64,000 bases of DNA from Bacillota bacterium (GTDB taxonomy: Bacteria > Bacillota > Negativicutes > DSM-13327): positions 1-64,000 of the forward strand of contig JAGFZX010000006.1 in the NCBI GenBank assembly GCA_017889585.1. Direction: 5' to 3'. Of this stretch, positions 9,927-18,192 are shown in pieces. The notes under the pieces were generated by a model. It was not told where the DNA came from, ran no database searches, and saw only the letters and a list, made by a program, of their open reading frames with translations. Made by a program: the position numbers and the translations under genes. Within the stretch, counting starts at the first letter, position 1; each line of letters starts with the position of its first letter.

Positions 9927-10141
9927 GGGTACTATTGGCGGCAGTCAAAGAAGGCCTTGACGAGAAATTGATGATTAAAGTAGAAGGTAAACCGGACATA
10001 TATTTAGTGCAAAATGCGTTACTGGTGGCATATCCAGAGTTATCGATTAATACAAAAAATAGTAATTTGGATTTGGTTATTGAAACAACAATTGATCTTA
10101 GTTCTCAGATAAAAGATGTAAAAATAATTGACTTACGTTAA
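9927..10141 (+). pseudogene. Orphan C-terminal fragment of unidentified protein
   Basis: Open frame VLLAAVKEGLDEKLMIKVEGKPDIYLVQNALLVAYPEL...IIDLR* abutting the LysE relic, no convincing RBS. Confidence 0.4.
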
Positions 10142-10250
10142 TTTGATTTAATCTAAATACATTCTTGTTAGGATGGGACTAAGTGCAGAAAGTAGATTTT
10201 CCAGAAGTTAGCATTTAGTGGAGCAATCCTGCTGTATCAGATATGAGAAT

Positions 10251-10292
10251 AAACTCCTGCAAGGTATTCAACTTTGCAGGAGTTTTGTATTT
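10251..10292 (+). terminator. Rho-independent terminator
   Basis: AAACTCCTGCAA/TTGCAGGAGTTTT followed by T-rich tract. Confidence 0.75.
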
Positions 10293-10409
10293 TAATGGTA
10301 AATAAAGTAGAAATAGCAAGTAAGTTAAGAATTTATAGATATAATCTCGCGATACGATCGATGAAATCTGCATTAATTATACTTGCCCATTAGTTTAGGA
10401 GGAAAAATA

Positions 10410-11420
10410 ATGAGAACTAACACTATAAAAATAGTCGCCATTGGCGACTCCATAACCTACGGTTATCCTTACGAGCCAGCATTATCCTGGCTCAATCTTA
10501 CTGCCGAGAGGCTTAACATTGATTATATGAACCAGGGTTTAAACGGTGATATGACTGATGGCATGTTAAATCGTTTTGACTGTGATGTGCTTAGGTATAA
10601 GCCGTCCCACGTTGTCATTATGGGAGGCACTAATGATGCGTATGCTGGAATGACAGTCAATCAAGTCATGAAGAATATTCACCATATGGTGGAGTTAGCA
10701 ATGCAGAAGGGGATCATTCCTATCCTTGGTCTGCCGATACCTTGCAATGACTTAGCAGAAGAGAAGTTGTTAGGGGAGTATCGCACGGAAATGCGCCAAT
10801 ATGCCGAGGAACATAATATTGAGATCATTGATTTTCATAAAAACATAGTCGATGATGATGGAATACACGTAAAAGCAGGGCTGTATTGTGATGACGTTCA
10901 CCCGAGTATAGCTGGATATGAAGTCATGGCTGGCGTTGCAGCTAAATTTTTTGTTAAGGTATTAATTGATGCTAGAGCCCATGATTACTACTGGAAAGAA
11001 GATTTTAGTTGTGCAATTACTACTTTGAAAATACTATCCGAAATATTTAATACTAAGTTTGATCAACAAGTGATGGATGCTGCATTTGGACTTAACGCAG
11101 GCAGATTGGGATCCCAGTGTGGACTGGTGGAAGGAGCATTGATGTTCATTGGAATTTATGGACAGAAAAAAGGGCTTGTTTACCAAGGCATTACTGAATT
11201 ATGTCATACGTTTTCAAGTAGCTTTCAGGTTGAATTTGGCAGCGTTTTATGCAAAAAACTAAGACCCCAGGGATTTAGCCCTGATGATCCCCCTCATCTT
11301 TGTGAAAATATAACTAAGCGTGCTATCTGGTTTTCGACAGAATTTATATCTAAGAACATCGGGCTGGATTTTTCTAATATGTTTATGCTGTCTATCAAAA
11401 GGGATGTACTTTTAGATTAG
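10410..11420 (+). CDS. SGNH/GDSL hydrolase fused to C_GCAxxG_C_C-type redox domain
   Basis: N-terminus IVAIGDSITYGYP, GGTNDAY, DDVHPSIAGYEVMA; C-terminus FSCAITTLKILSEIF...GLNAGRLGSQCGLVEGALMFIGI...FGSVLCKKL; RBS aggagg before 10410. Confidence 0.8.
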   Translation: MRTNTIKIVAIGDSITYGYPYEPALSWLNLTAERLNIDYMNQGLNGDMTDGMLNRFDCDVLRYKPSHVVIMGGTNDAYAGMTVNQVMKNIHHMVELAMQKGIIPILGLPIPCNDLAEEKLLGEYRTEMRQYAEEHNIEIIDFHKNIVDDDGIHVKAGLYCDDVHPSIAGYEVMAGVAAKFFVKVLIDARAHDYYWKEDFSCAITTLKILSEIFNTKFDQQVMDAAFGLNAGRLGSQCGLVEGALMFIGIYGQKKGLVYQGITELCHTFSSSFQVEFGSVLCKKLRPQGFSPDDPPHLCENITKRAIWFSTEFISKNIGLDFSNMFMLSIKRDVLLD

Positions 11421-11538
11421 CATGTATTTAAAAAAATATAATAGCATCTGATTTATTTATAAACTATAAGCTGAAAGTTATTGCTTATTGAAAAAATTTC
11501 CAGTAGTATATAACTATAAAATCAGAGGAGGGGATTGG

Positions 11539-12348
11539 TTGAAACGTGTATTATTAGTATTACTATTCATTGCCATTATTAATGTTGGTTTAATGACTAG
11601 CACGAGTGCGGCTGCCTTTATTGAAAATGAAAACTTCGAAAAGTACTTTAAAGGATTTACCTCCAGTACATTTATTATGTACGATGAAGCTGATGACCGA
11701 TATATAGTTTTTAACGCGACTCAAAGTATAAAACGTTTGTCACCGTGTTCCACCTTCAAAATTTATAATTCACTTGCTGGATTGGAAACTGGTGTCTTGG
11801 ATCAAGAGGATGTATATACTTTGTTTAAATGGAATGGGATGCAATATACATTTCCTGCTTGGAACCATGACCAAACACTGGCGTCCGCGACAAGGGATTC
11901 GGTCGTCTGGTATTTTCAAGAATTTGCATCCCAGATTGGAACTGAAAGAATGCAGGCATATCTTGATAAGATAGAATACGGAAACCGTGATATTTCTGGC
12001 GGATTGACCACATTCTGGCTACGGTCGTCATTGCAGATTTCGGCACGTGAACAAGTGGACTTATTGCACAGACTATACTCGGGGAATTTGCCGGTTTCTC
12101 CCCAAAATGTGGAGATAGTGAAAAAGAATATTACATTGTCGGGAAATGACAATGTACGATTAATGGGTAAAACTGGTTCGGGACTAGAAGATAATAAATG
12201 GCTATTAGGATGGTTTGTCGGCTGTGTCGAAAAACAGGGAAATCGCTATTTCTTCGCTACAAATATTGAAGCATCAGATGGAGCAACCGGTGGAAAAGCA
12301 AGAGAAATTACAAAATTAATATTGAAAGACCTTCAAATCTTAGAATAA
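11539..12348 (+). CDS. Class D (OXA-type) beta-lactamase, exported
   Basis: CSTFKIYNSLAGLE (STFK), IEYGNRDISGG (YGN), KTGSGLEDNKWLLGWFVG (KTG); signal peptide; RBS gaggagg before TTG 11539. Confidence 0.93.
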   Translation: MKRVLLVLLFIAIINVGLMTSTSAAAFIENENFEKYFKGFTSSTFIMYDEADDRYIVFNATQSIKRLSPCSTFKIYNSLAGLETGVLDQEDVYTLFKWNGMQYTFPAWNHDQTLASATRDSVVWYFQEFASQIGTERMQAYLDKIEYGNRDISGGLTTFWLRSSLQISAREQVDLLHRLYSGNLPVSPQNVEIVKKNITLSGNDNVRLMGKTGSGLEDNKWLLGWFVGCVEKQGNRYFFATNIEASDGATGGKAREITKLILKDLQILE

Positions 12349-12474
12349 AAAATTTAGGGTTATTGCTACGTTAACTTGAATCTGGCGAAAACCGAGGCGT
12401 GAAAGTAATTATCCTGCAGGGTGATTCTGTTGGTAAAGAGGTTATTGTGGTTATTTGAATGTTAGGAGGATGTT

Positions 12475-12801
12475 ATGATGCTTGTGAAAAATAAAAGTAA
12501 ACAGTATGTAACGGCTATTGCGGGAGTACGCAGAAAAACTTTGGCAGTTGGTGAAAAAAGTTTACTAGGGGAGTTCGTGCTAGAAGCTGGGGCAATTCTG
12601 CCACCCCATGCTCATCCCCATGAACAAATTGGATACTTAGTTAGCGGTGCACTGGATTTTATTATTGATGGGCAAGAATATTCGGCGAAGCCAGGGGATA
12701 GTTGGGTCATTCCCGGTAATGTAGCGCATACCGCTAAGGCTCTAGAAACATCGGTGGCAATCGAAGTATTTGTGCCAGTTCGCGAGGATTATCGGGATTA
12801 A
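12475..12801 (+). CDS. Cupin-domain protein
   Basis: LPPHAHPHEQIGYLVSGALDFIIDGQEYSAKPGDSWVIPGNVAHTAKA. Confidence 0.9.
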   Translation: MMLVKNKSKQYVTAIAGVRRKTLAVGEKSLLGEFVLEAGAILPPHAHPHEQIGYLVSGALDFIIDGQEYSAKPGDSWVIPGNVAHTAKALETSVAIEVFVPVREDYRD

Positions 12802-12974
12802 TATCTATTAAATACGGGAGTTTATCGTTATTCGCTTGGTAAAAGAAATGAGCAGAGAGTGACGTCTGCGCCGTAAAAACATTAATTTATTTGTATGCGA
12901 TGATGATTTTAATGAGCGATCATCATTTAAAACAAAAATTTCAATGGGGATAGAGAGTAGGCGAAAGCCTACTC

Positions 12975-13016
12975 TTTTCAGGCTGTTGAGAAATAACTTT
13001 CTCAACAGCCTGAAAA
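12975..13016. terminator. Strong hairpin, part of a double hairpin
   Basis: TTTTCAGGCTGTTGAGAAA TAAC TTTCTCAACAGCCTGAAAA, 19-bp perfect stem; preceded by AGTAGGCGAAAGCCTACTCTTTT. Confidence 0.75.
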
Positions 13017-13079
13017 GAACTAATTTTTTTTATTTATCTTAAAATGGGTAAAATATAAAAAAAGAAAGGTGGGGTAATA

Positions 13080-13466
13080 ATGCAGGATTATTGTGGGAAA
13101 AATGGTTGCTATATGTTGGAGTCGAGTGAGGATTTTGATGGTGAGTTCCTTGAAATTTATCTCAATAGTCCGGTTGTTTGTGTTCTTGATGATAATGGTA
13201 GTAGTGTGCGTGTGATAGGTAGTGAGCGCCCCGAACCTGATATAATTTTCGAGATGTTCAAGAATGATGAGGATTGTGTTTTATTAACAGATAAAATGGA
13301 AGTGCCGTCTTTATTTTTACATGGTGTTAAGGAGTTTGTAACAGCATTGTTACAGTATGACAGAGAGGACCTCAGTATAAAAGAGGGGCTTTTACATGCT
13401 GTAAAGGATTTACTAGATAAGGAAGGCGCAGAATGGGGTATTATTCATGAATCAGCAACTGAATGA
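13080..13466 (+). CDS. Hypothetical protein (128 aa)
   Basis: RBS gaaaggtggggtaata before ATG; uninterrupted acidic ORF. Confidence 0.7.
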   Translation: MQDYCGKNGCYMLESSEDFDGEFLEIYLNSPVVCVLDDNGSSVRVIGSERPEPDIIFEMFKNDEDCVLLTDKMEVPSLFLHGVKEFVTALLQYDREDLSIKEGLLHAVKDLLDKEGAEWGIIHESATE

Positions 13467-13801
13467 ATCTATAAATCTTTGAATAGATAAGAGGAGTACA
13501 AATAAGAATGACTAAGACTTGTGCTGGTGTTAGAACTTAGCAAAAGTCGTAGTCATTTTTTATCGTATTAGCAAGATAGGTATTTTTGAAAGTGAGGGTA
13601 ATAGTATACGAAATTCGATTACATTTGATTTGGATTTTTAACTGGAAACCGCTAGACTTGGAAGAAGCTTTGTATATAACGATTCATGGTAAAAATTTAA
13701 ATCTTGCATAGTTTTTTATTTGGAGTGATGTTACAATTTTAGTATTAGGAACAATATTCGATAAATAAATACAAGTGCTCTGTATTAAAGGTGGAAGTGA
13801 T

Positions 13802-14212
13802 ATGAAAACTTATGAGGTTGTTGCTGGAATTATTATTTATCAAGAAGAAATTTTGTGCATGCAACGAAATAAAGGAGATTTTGATTATATTTCCTATAAA
13901 TATGAGTTCCCAGGTGGAAAGATTGAGCCTGGAGAAAGCGCTCTAGCAGCATTAAAGCGTGAATTACGAGAAGAAATGGATATAGATGTTGAAGTAGAAA
14001 ATAATGATTATTTTATGACAGTAGATCATGAATATCCAGATTTCGGGATTAAAATGTATAGTTATATATGCAAAGTTAAAAGTGAAAAATTCAAATTAAA
14101 AGTGCATATTGATTTTAAATGGTTAAAAAAATATGAATTAAAACAACTTGATTGGGCTAAAGCCGATATTCCTATAGTTGATAGACTAATCGAATTTGAT
14201 ATCAATGAATAG
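13802..14212 (+). CDS. NUDIX hydrolase (MutT-like)
   Basis: GGKIEPGESALAALKRELREEMDI Nudix box. Confidence 0.94.
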   Translation: MKTYEVVAGIIIYQEEILCMQRNKGDFDYISYKYEFPGGKIEPGESALAALKRELREEMDIDVEVENNDYFMTVDHEYPDFGIKMYSYICKVKSEKFKLKVHIDFKWLKKYELKQLDWAKADIPIVDRLIEFDINE

Positions 14213-14293
14213 ATTAGGTGATAGCTTGATTAGTGGATTTGATGATGAATATGGATTTAATCAATTATATGATCATTAAGGAGGGTATCGACG

Positions 14294-15421
14294 ATGGCGG
14301 AGCCTTTGAAGGCCGTGTACAATGAGGATTTTTTGCGTCAATTTAGCGAGAGGGTACATGCCGTGTACAATGCTTTTGACAGGTCAGGGTTCATCGGAAA
14401 TGTGATAGACAACACCTGGGATGGACTTGCCTTAAAAGCCCGAATGCGCCGGATCGCCGTAATGCTTGGGAGGTATGTACCGGCCCGGTACGAGGAGGCT
14501 CTGGAGATATTATTCTCTATTGATGAGGATTGCATCGGGTTTCCCTATCTGTTTTTTCCAGAATTCGTGGCAGTGTATGGTCAGGCGGAGGAGCACTGGG
14601 TGCTTTCCATGAAAGCACTCGAACGATTCACGGCGAAGTCGTCGGCAGAATTTGCCGTAAGGTCGTTCCTGCTGCGCGATCCAGCGCGAATGATGTGCCA
14701 GATGGAGAAGTGGTCGAAGCATCCCAATGAGCATGTACGGCGGCTTGCAAGCGAGGGCTGCCGACCTCGTCTGCCGTGGGGAGAGGCACTTTTAATGTTC
14801 AAGCGTGACCCCGCTCCAGTGCTTCGTGTACTCGAACTGCTGAAGGCAGACCCATCCCTTTATGTACGCAAAAGCGTTGCCAATAACTTGAATGATATTG
14901 CAAAGGATCATCCTGCTATCGTGATTGAAACAGCTCGTCGTTGGAAAGGCGTGCATTCATATACGGATTGGATTCTTCGGCAAGGCTGCCGAACTTTAAT
15001 CCGCAAAGCTGATCCGGAGGCCATGGCGCTGTTTGGCTATGGGGAAGCGGTACTTATAACCTACGCTTCATTGTCGGTGGAGCCACCTGTGTTGCCGATG
15101 GGCGGAAGCTGTGAGTTACGATATGAGCTATGTATCCAAGAGGGCGATTCATTACGCATTCGTATTGAATACGGGATTGACTTTGTGAAGTCTAGAGGAC
15201 GCACATCTCGTAAAATGTTTCTGTTGTCGGATAAAACAGTGCCCGGCGGAGCACAACTTAGTTCCAGGCGGACTCATCGCTGGTTGGATCTGACGACTCG
15301 CCGACATTATCCGGGCGAGCACAGGATCTCTTTGTTGGTTAACGGACGTGAAGTTGCTTATACAGTGATGAAACTTGAGGCGGATAATAAGGAGAATGGC
15401 ATTCAAAGGCGATTGCGATAA
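14294..15421 (+). CDS. AlkC/AlkD-like DNA alkylation repair protein (HEAT-like)
   Basis: HPNEHVRRLASEGCRPRLPWG, DPSLYVRKSVANNLNDIAKDHP, WILRQGCRTLIRKADPEAM; C-terminal beta domain. Confidence 0.88.
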   Translation: MAEPLKAVYNEDFLRQFSERVHAVYNAFDRSGFIGNVIDNTWDGLALKARMRRIAVMLGRYVPARYEEALEILFSIDEDCIGFPYLFFPEFVAVYGQAEEHWVLSMKALERFTAKSSAEFAVRSFLLRDPARMMCQMEKWSKHPNEHVRRLASEGCRPRLPWGEALLMFKRDPAPVLRVLELLKADPSLYVRKSVANNLNDIAKDHPAIVIETARRWKGVHSYTDWILRQGCRTLIRKADPEAMALFGYGEAVLITYASLSVEPPVLPMGGSCELRYELCIQEGDSLRIRIEYGIDFVKSRGRTSRKMFLLSDKTVPGGAQLSSRRTHRWLDLTTRRHYPGEHRISLLVNGREVAYTVMKLEADNKENGIQRRLR

Positions 15422-15743
15422 AATTCTCCCAAATAGATTAAATAGTCTTTAGTCAACAAGGGAGGAACTTTGGTAAGTTCAGTAGTGCCTCAGTCGTTCA
15501 TTAGTTATCGATCGAGTGACGTTTCTATTTTAACGGCATAAATAGTAATATAATGATATTTGTCAATATGAAGAATAAAAATGATTTGAAAGTAAAAAAT
15601 TAATGGTGTTAGTATGGAAGAATTGGATTGTAAAATAGTAGTTGATTAATTATCATCTAATATTCTATATATAACCCTTTCTCCAGGCTAAAAATTTTTT
15701 CCTAGTTGGATTAGATAAAGTGAGATTGCTTACAAGGGAGGAT

Positions 15744-15866
15744 ATGGAAATGAAAAAGGTCAATCTAGATACAGCCATAATTATGGGTAATACTGAAGCG
15801 TGGGTGATTCATGATCCTATTGGAAAAGTGCTGAATGAGATTTTGGCAAAGGTTTCACCGTTATGA
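15744..15866 (+). CDS. Small ORF (40 aa) overlapping the HD gene start
   Basis: RBS aagggaggat before ATG; MEMKKVNLDTAIIMGNTEAWVIHDPIGKVLNEILAKVSPL*; ATGA overlap with downstream gene. Confidence 0.5.
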   Translation: MEMKKVNLDTAIIMGNTEAWVIHDPIGKVLNEILAKVSPL

Positions 15867-16489
15867 AGAGAGCAGATGAAAAAAAAGAAAAAATGCAGAT
15901 TTTGCAGTTTGACACCATTTGTCCGATTCTTCAAGACGTAAAGATGCTGGCAAGATACCACAAATATAACGCACTTATTGTACCGACGTTGTACCACGAC
16001 CCTGAGGGAATTCATGGAGTTAGTCATGTTCGACGGACATTACTACTCGCATTATTGATGTCCTATTTAGATAAATTATCTGATCAGCAAGCAGGAATTC
16101 TCGCCTATGCTAGTGTTTACCACGATATTGGGCGGGGGCATGATAGCAAAGATGATGATCATGGTTATCACAGCTATCAAAAAGCAACTGAGCAAGGGCT
16201 ATTAAGCAGGCTCTCAGATAAAGAAGTTCGTATTGTTAAGGAACTTATCGAACGTCATGCCATTGATGATTCTCTAGCTTTCTCTCTTGAGACGGTTGCT
16301 GAAGACATCCGAGATGAAGTTCGATTGTTGCTTAGATACTTTAAGGACTCTGATAACCTTGATCGAGTGAGAATACACGACCTTAATGTAGATTATCTTC
16401 GTACGGAAATTGCAAGGCAAATGCCATTGGTGGCCCAGCAACTTTTGGAGGAATTTTCAGGTATTATACAAAAAATGGGATCTGCTTGA
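15863..16489 (+). CDS. HD-domain phosphohydrolase-like protein
   Basis: HGVSHVRRTLLLALLM, YHDIGRGHDSKDDDHGYHS. Confidence 0.88.
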   Translation: MKRADEKKEKMQILQFDTICPILQDVKMLARYHKYNALIVPTLYHDPEGIHGVSHVRRTLLLALLMSYLDKLSDQQAGILAYASVYHDIGRGHDSKDDDHGYHSYQKATEQGLLSRLSDKEVRIVKELIERHAIDDSLAFSLETVAEDIRDEVRLLLRYFKDSDNLDRVRIHDLNVDYLRTEIARQMPLVAQQLLEEFSGIIQKMGSA

Positions 16490-16621
16490 AAAAATAGCAG
16501 TGCTACTAGAAATGATATATATATGGTTGGATATTTCATATTGATAGACGCTGGTTCAATTAATGTGTAGATGATATACTTTAAGAAAATACATTTATAT
16601 CGGCAAAAGGAGTATGTTTAT

Positions 16622-17221
16622 ATGTTTGCGGACGAAAATGAGCAGTCTTTTACTGCGATTCAATGGTTTAATAAAGGGTATGATTATGATGTTAAAGAAG
16701 ATTATGATAACGCCATTTTAGCGTATACGAAAGCGATTGAATTAAATCCACAAGATGCGGATGCTTACATCAATCGTGGAGTTATTTATGATATCAAAGG
16801 CGAATACAATGTAGCTATTAGGGATTATACTAAAGCGATTGAATTAGAGCCACTAGATGCGGATACTTATACTAATCGTGGAGTAATTTATGATACTAAA
16901 GGTGAATATGACTTAGCGATTATGGATTACACTAAAGCGATTGAATTAAATCCACAAGATGCAGTTGCTTATGTCATGCGTGGTGTTGTTTATGATATCA
17001 AAGGTAAATTCGACTTAGCAATTATTGATTATAATAAAGCAATTGAAATAAATCAACAAGATGCAGATGCTTATCTTAACAAGGCAACTACTTGTAAAAA
17101 AGCAGGATATAACCCTGAAGCGATAGAGTCCTATAACCTATTTATACGCTATGCACCTTCTAATGATCCGAATATAGAAACAGCTAAACAACAAATAAAC
17201 GAACTTGGTGGTACTATCTAA
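16622..17221 (+). CDS. TPR-repeat protein
   Basis: Repeats AYINRGVIYDIKGEYNVAIRDYTKAIELEPLDADTYTNRGVIYDTKGEYDLAI. Confidence 0.9.
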   Translation: MFADENEQSFTAIQWFNKGYDYDVKEDYDNAILAYTKAIELNPQDADAYINRGVIYDIKGEYNVAIRDYTKAIELEPLDADTYTNRGVIYDTKGEYDLAIMDYTKAIELNPQDAVAYVMRGVVYDIKGKFDLAIIDYNKAIEINQQDADAYLNKATTCKKAGYNPEAIESYNLFIRYAPSNDPNIETAKQQINELGGTI

Positions 17222-17348
17222 ATACCTCAGTTATGTTACATATACTTAGAAAAGGGACATCAAGGAGAGCTTGTAGGAAGGTTTGTCAATATGAGCAAAT
17301 TATGATAGTATATTAGAATTAACAATAACGAATGGAGAAAATGAAATT

Positions 17349-17690
17349 ATGCTTGATTTGCCCAATTGTCCCAAATGTAATTCTGAATACACTTACGAAG
17401 ATGGAAGTCTTCTTGTTTGTCCAGAATGTGGCCATGAGTGGACTTTAGGATTAGAGACCGAAAATAGTGAAGATAAAAAGGTTATCAAAGATGCAAATGG
17501 AAATGTCCTAAACGATGGTGACTCTGTAACAATAATCAAAGATCTTAAAGTAAAAGGAAGTTCATCAGCCTTAAAAGTAGGTACAAAAGTAAAAAATATA
17601 CGTTTGGTTGATGGAGATCATAATATTGATTGCCACATTGATGGCTTTGGAGCTATGAAATTAAAATCTGAATTTGTTAAAAAGATTTAA
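17349..17690 (+). CDS. PhnA/YjdM-family zinc-ribbon protein
   Basis: [28 protein letters not shown] and [23 protein letters not shown]...LKSEFVKKI. Confidence 0.94.
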   Translation: MLDLPNCPKCNSEYTYEDGSLLVCPECGHEWTLGLETENSEDKKVIKDANGNVLNDGDSVTIIKDLKVKGSSSALKVGTKVKNIRLVDGDHNIDCHIDGFGAMKLKSEFVKKI

Positions 17691-17745
17691 ATGCGGTTTT
17701 AATGCATTAGAAGCAAACTCTTGGACTACCTCAAAAATCCGTTGA

Positions 17746-17793
17746 ACAAAGTGCCAACTTTCAGTATAAAACTGAAGTTGGCACTTTGTTTTT
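17746..17793 (+). terminator. Rho-independent terminator
   Basis: ACAAAGTGCCAACTT.../...AAGTTGGCACTTTGTTTTT. Confidence 0.85.
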
Positions 17794-17843
17794 ACGTTAT
17801 AAATTTTATCAGTATGTTGACGTTTAAGAAGATTTGATTTAAC

Positions 17844-17869
17844 ATATACTATACAGGGGTATAGTATAT
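17844..17869. promoter_or_regulatory. CsoR-type operator palindrome
   Basis: ATATACTATAC AGGG GTATAGTATAT, 11-bp perfect arms immediately upstream of csoR. Confidence 0.8.
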
Positions 17870-17877
17870 GGAGGTGG

Positions 17878-18150
17878 ATGATGTTAAACGAGAGCGAAAA
17901 AATTGATATAAAGAAAAGACTGAGAAAGACAGGTGGGCAAATAAGCGGAATTGAAAAAATGGTAGATGAAGGGCGTTATTGTGTTGATGTATTGCAGCAG
18001 ATTTCGGCGGCAAGGGCAGCCTTAAACAAGGTAGCATTAATGATCCTCGAGAGTCATACAAAGAGTTGCGTGGTGACAGCTATTCAGGAGAATCGTACTG
18101 AGGATACTGTCGAGGAATTAATTGAGATTATATCGAAATTTACCAAATAG
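17878..18150 (+). CDS. csoR: CsoR-family copper-sensing repressor
   Basis: RYCVDVLQQISAARAALNKVALMILESHTKSCV retains the Cys-His-Cys ligand pattern. Confidence 0.9.
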   Translation: MMLNESEKIDIKKRLRKTGGQISGIEKMVDEGRYCVDVLQQISAARAALNKVALMILESHTKSCVVTAIQENRTEDTVEELIEIISKFTK

Positions 18151-18192
18151 CTACTGTAACAACAATTTTTCATAAGATCTAGAAAGGAAAGG

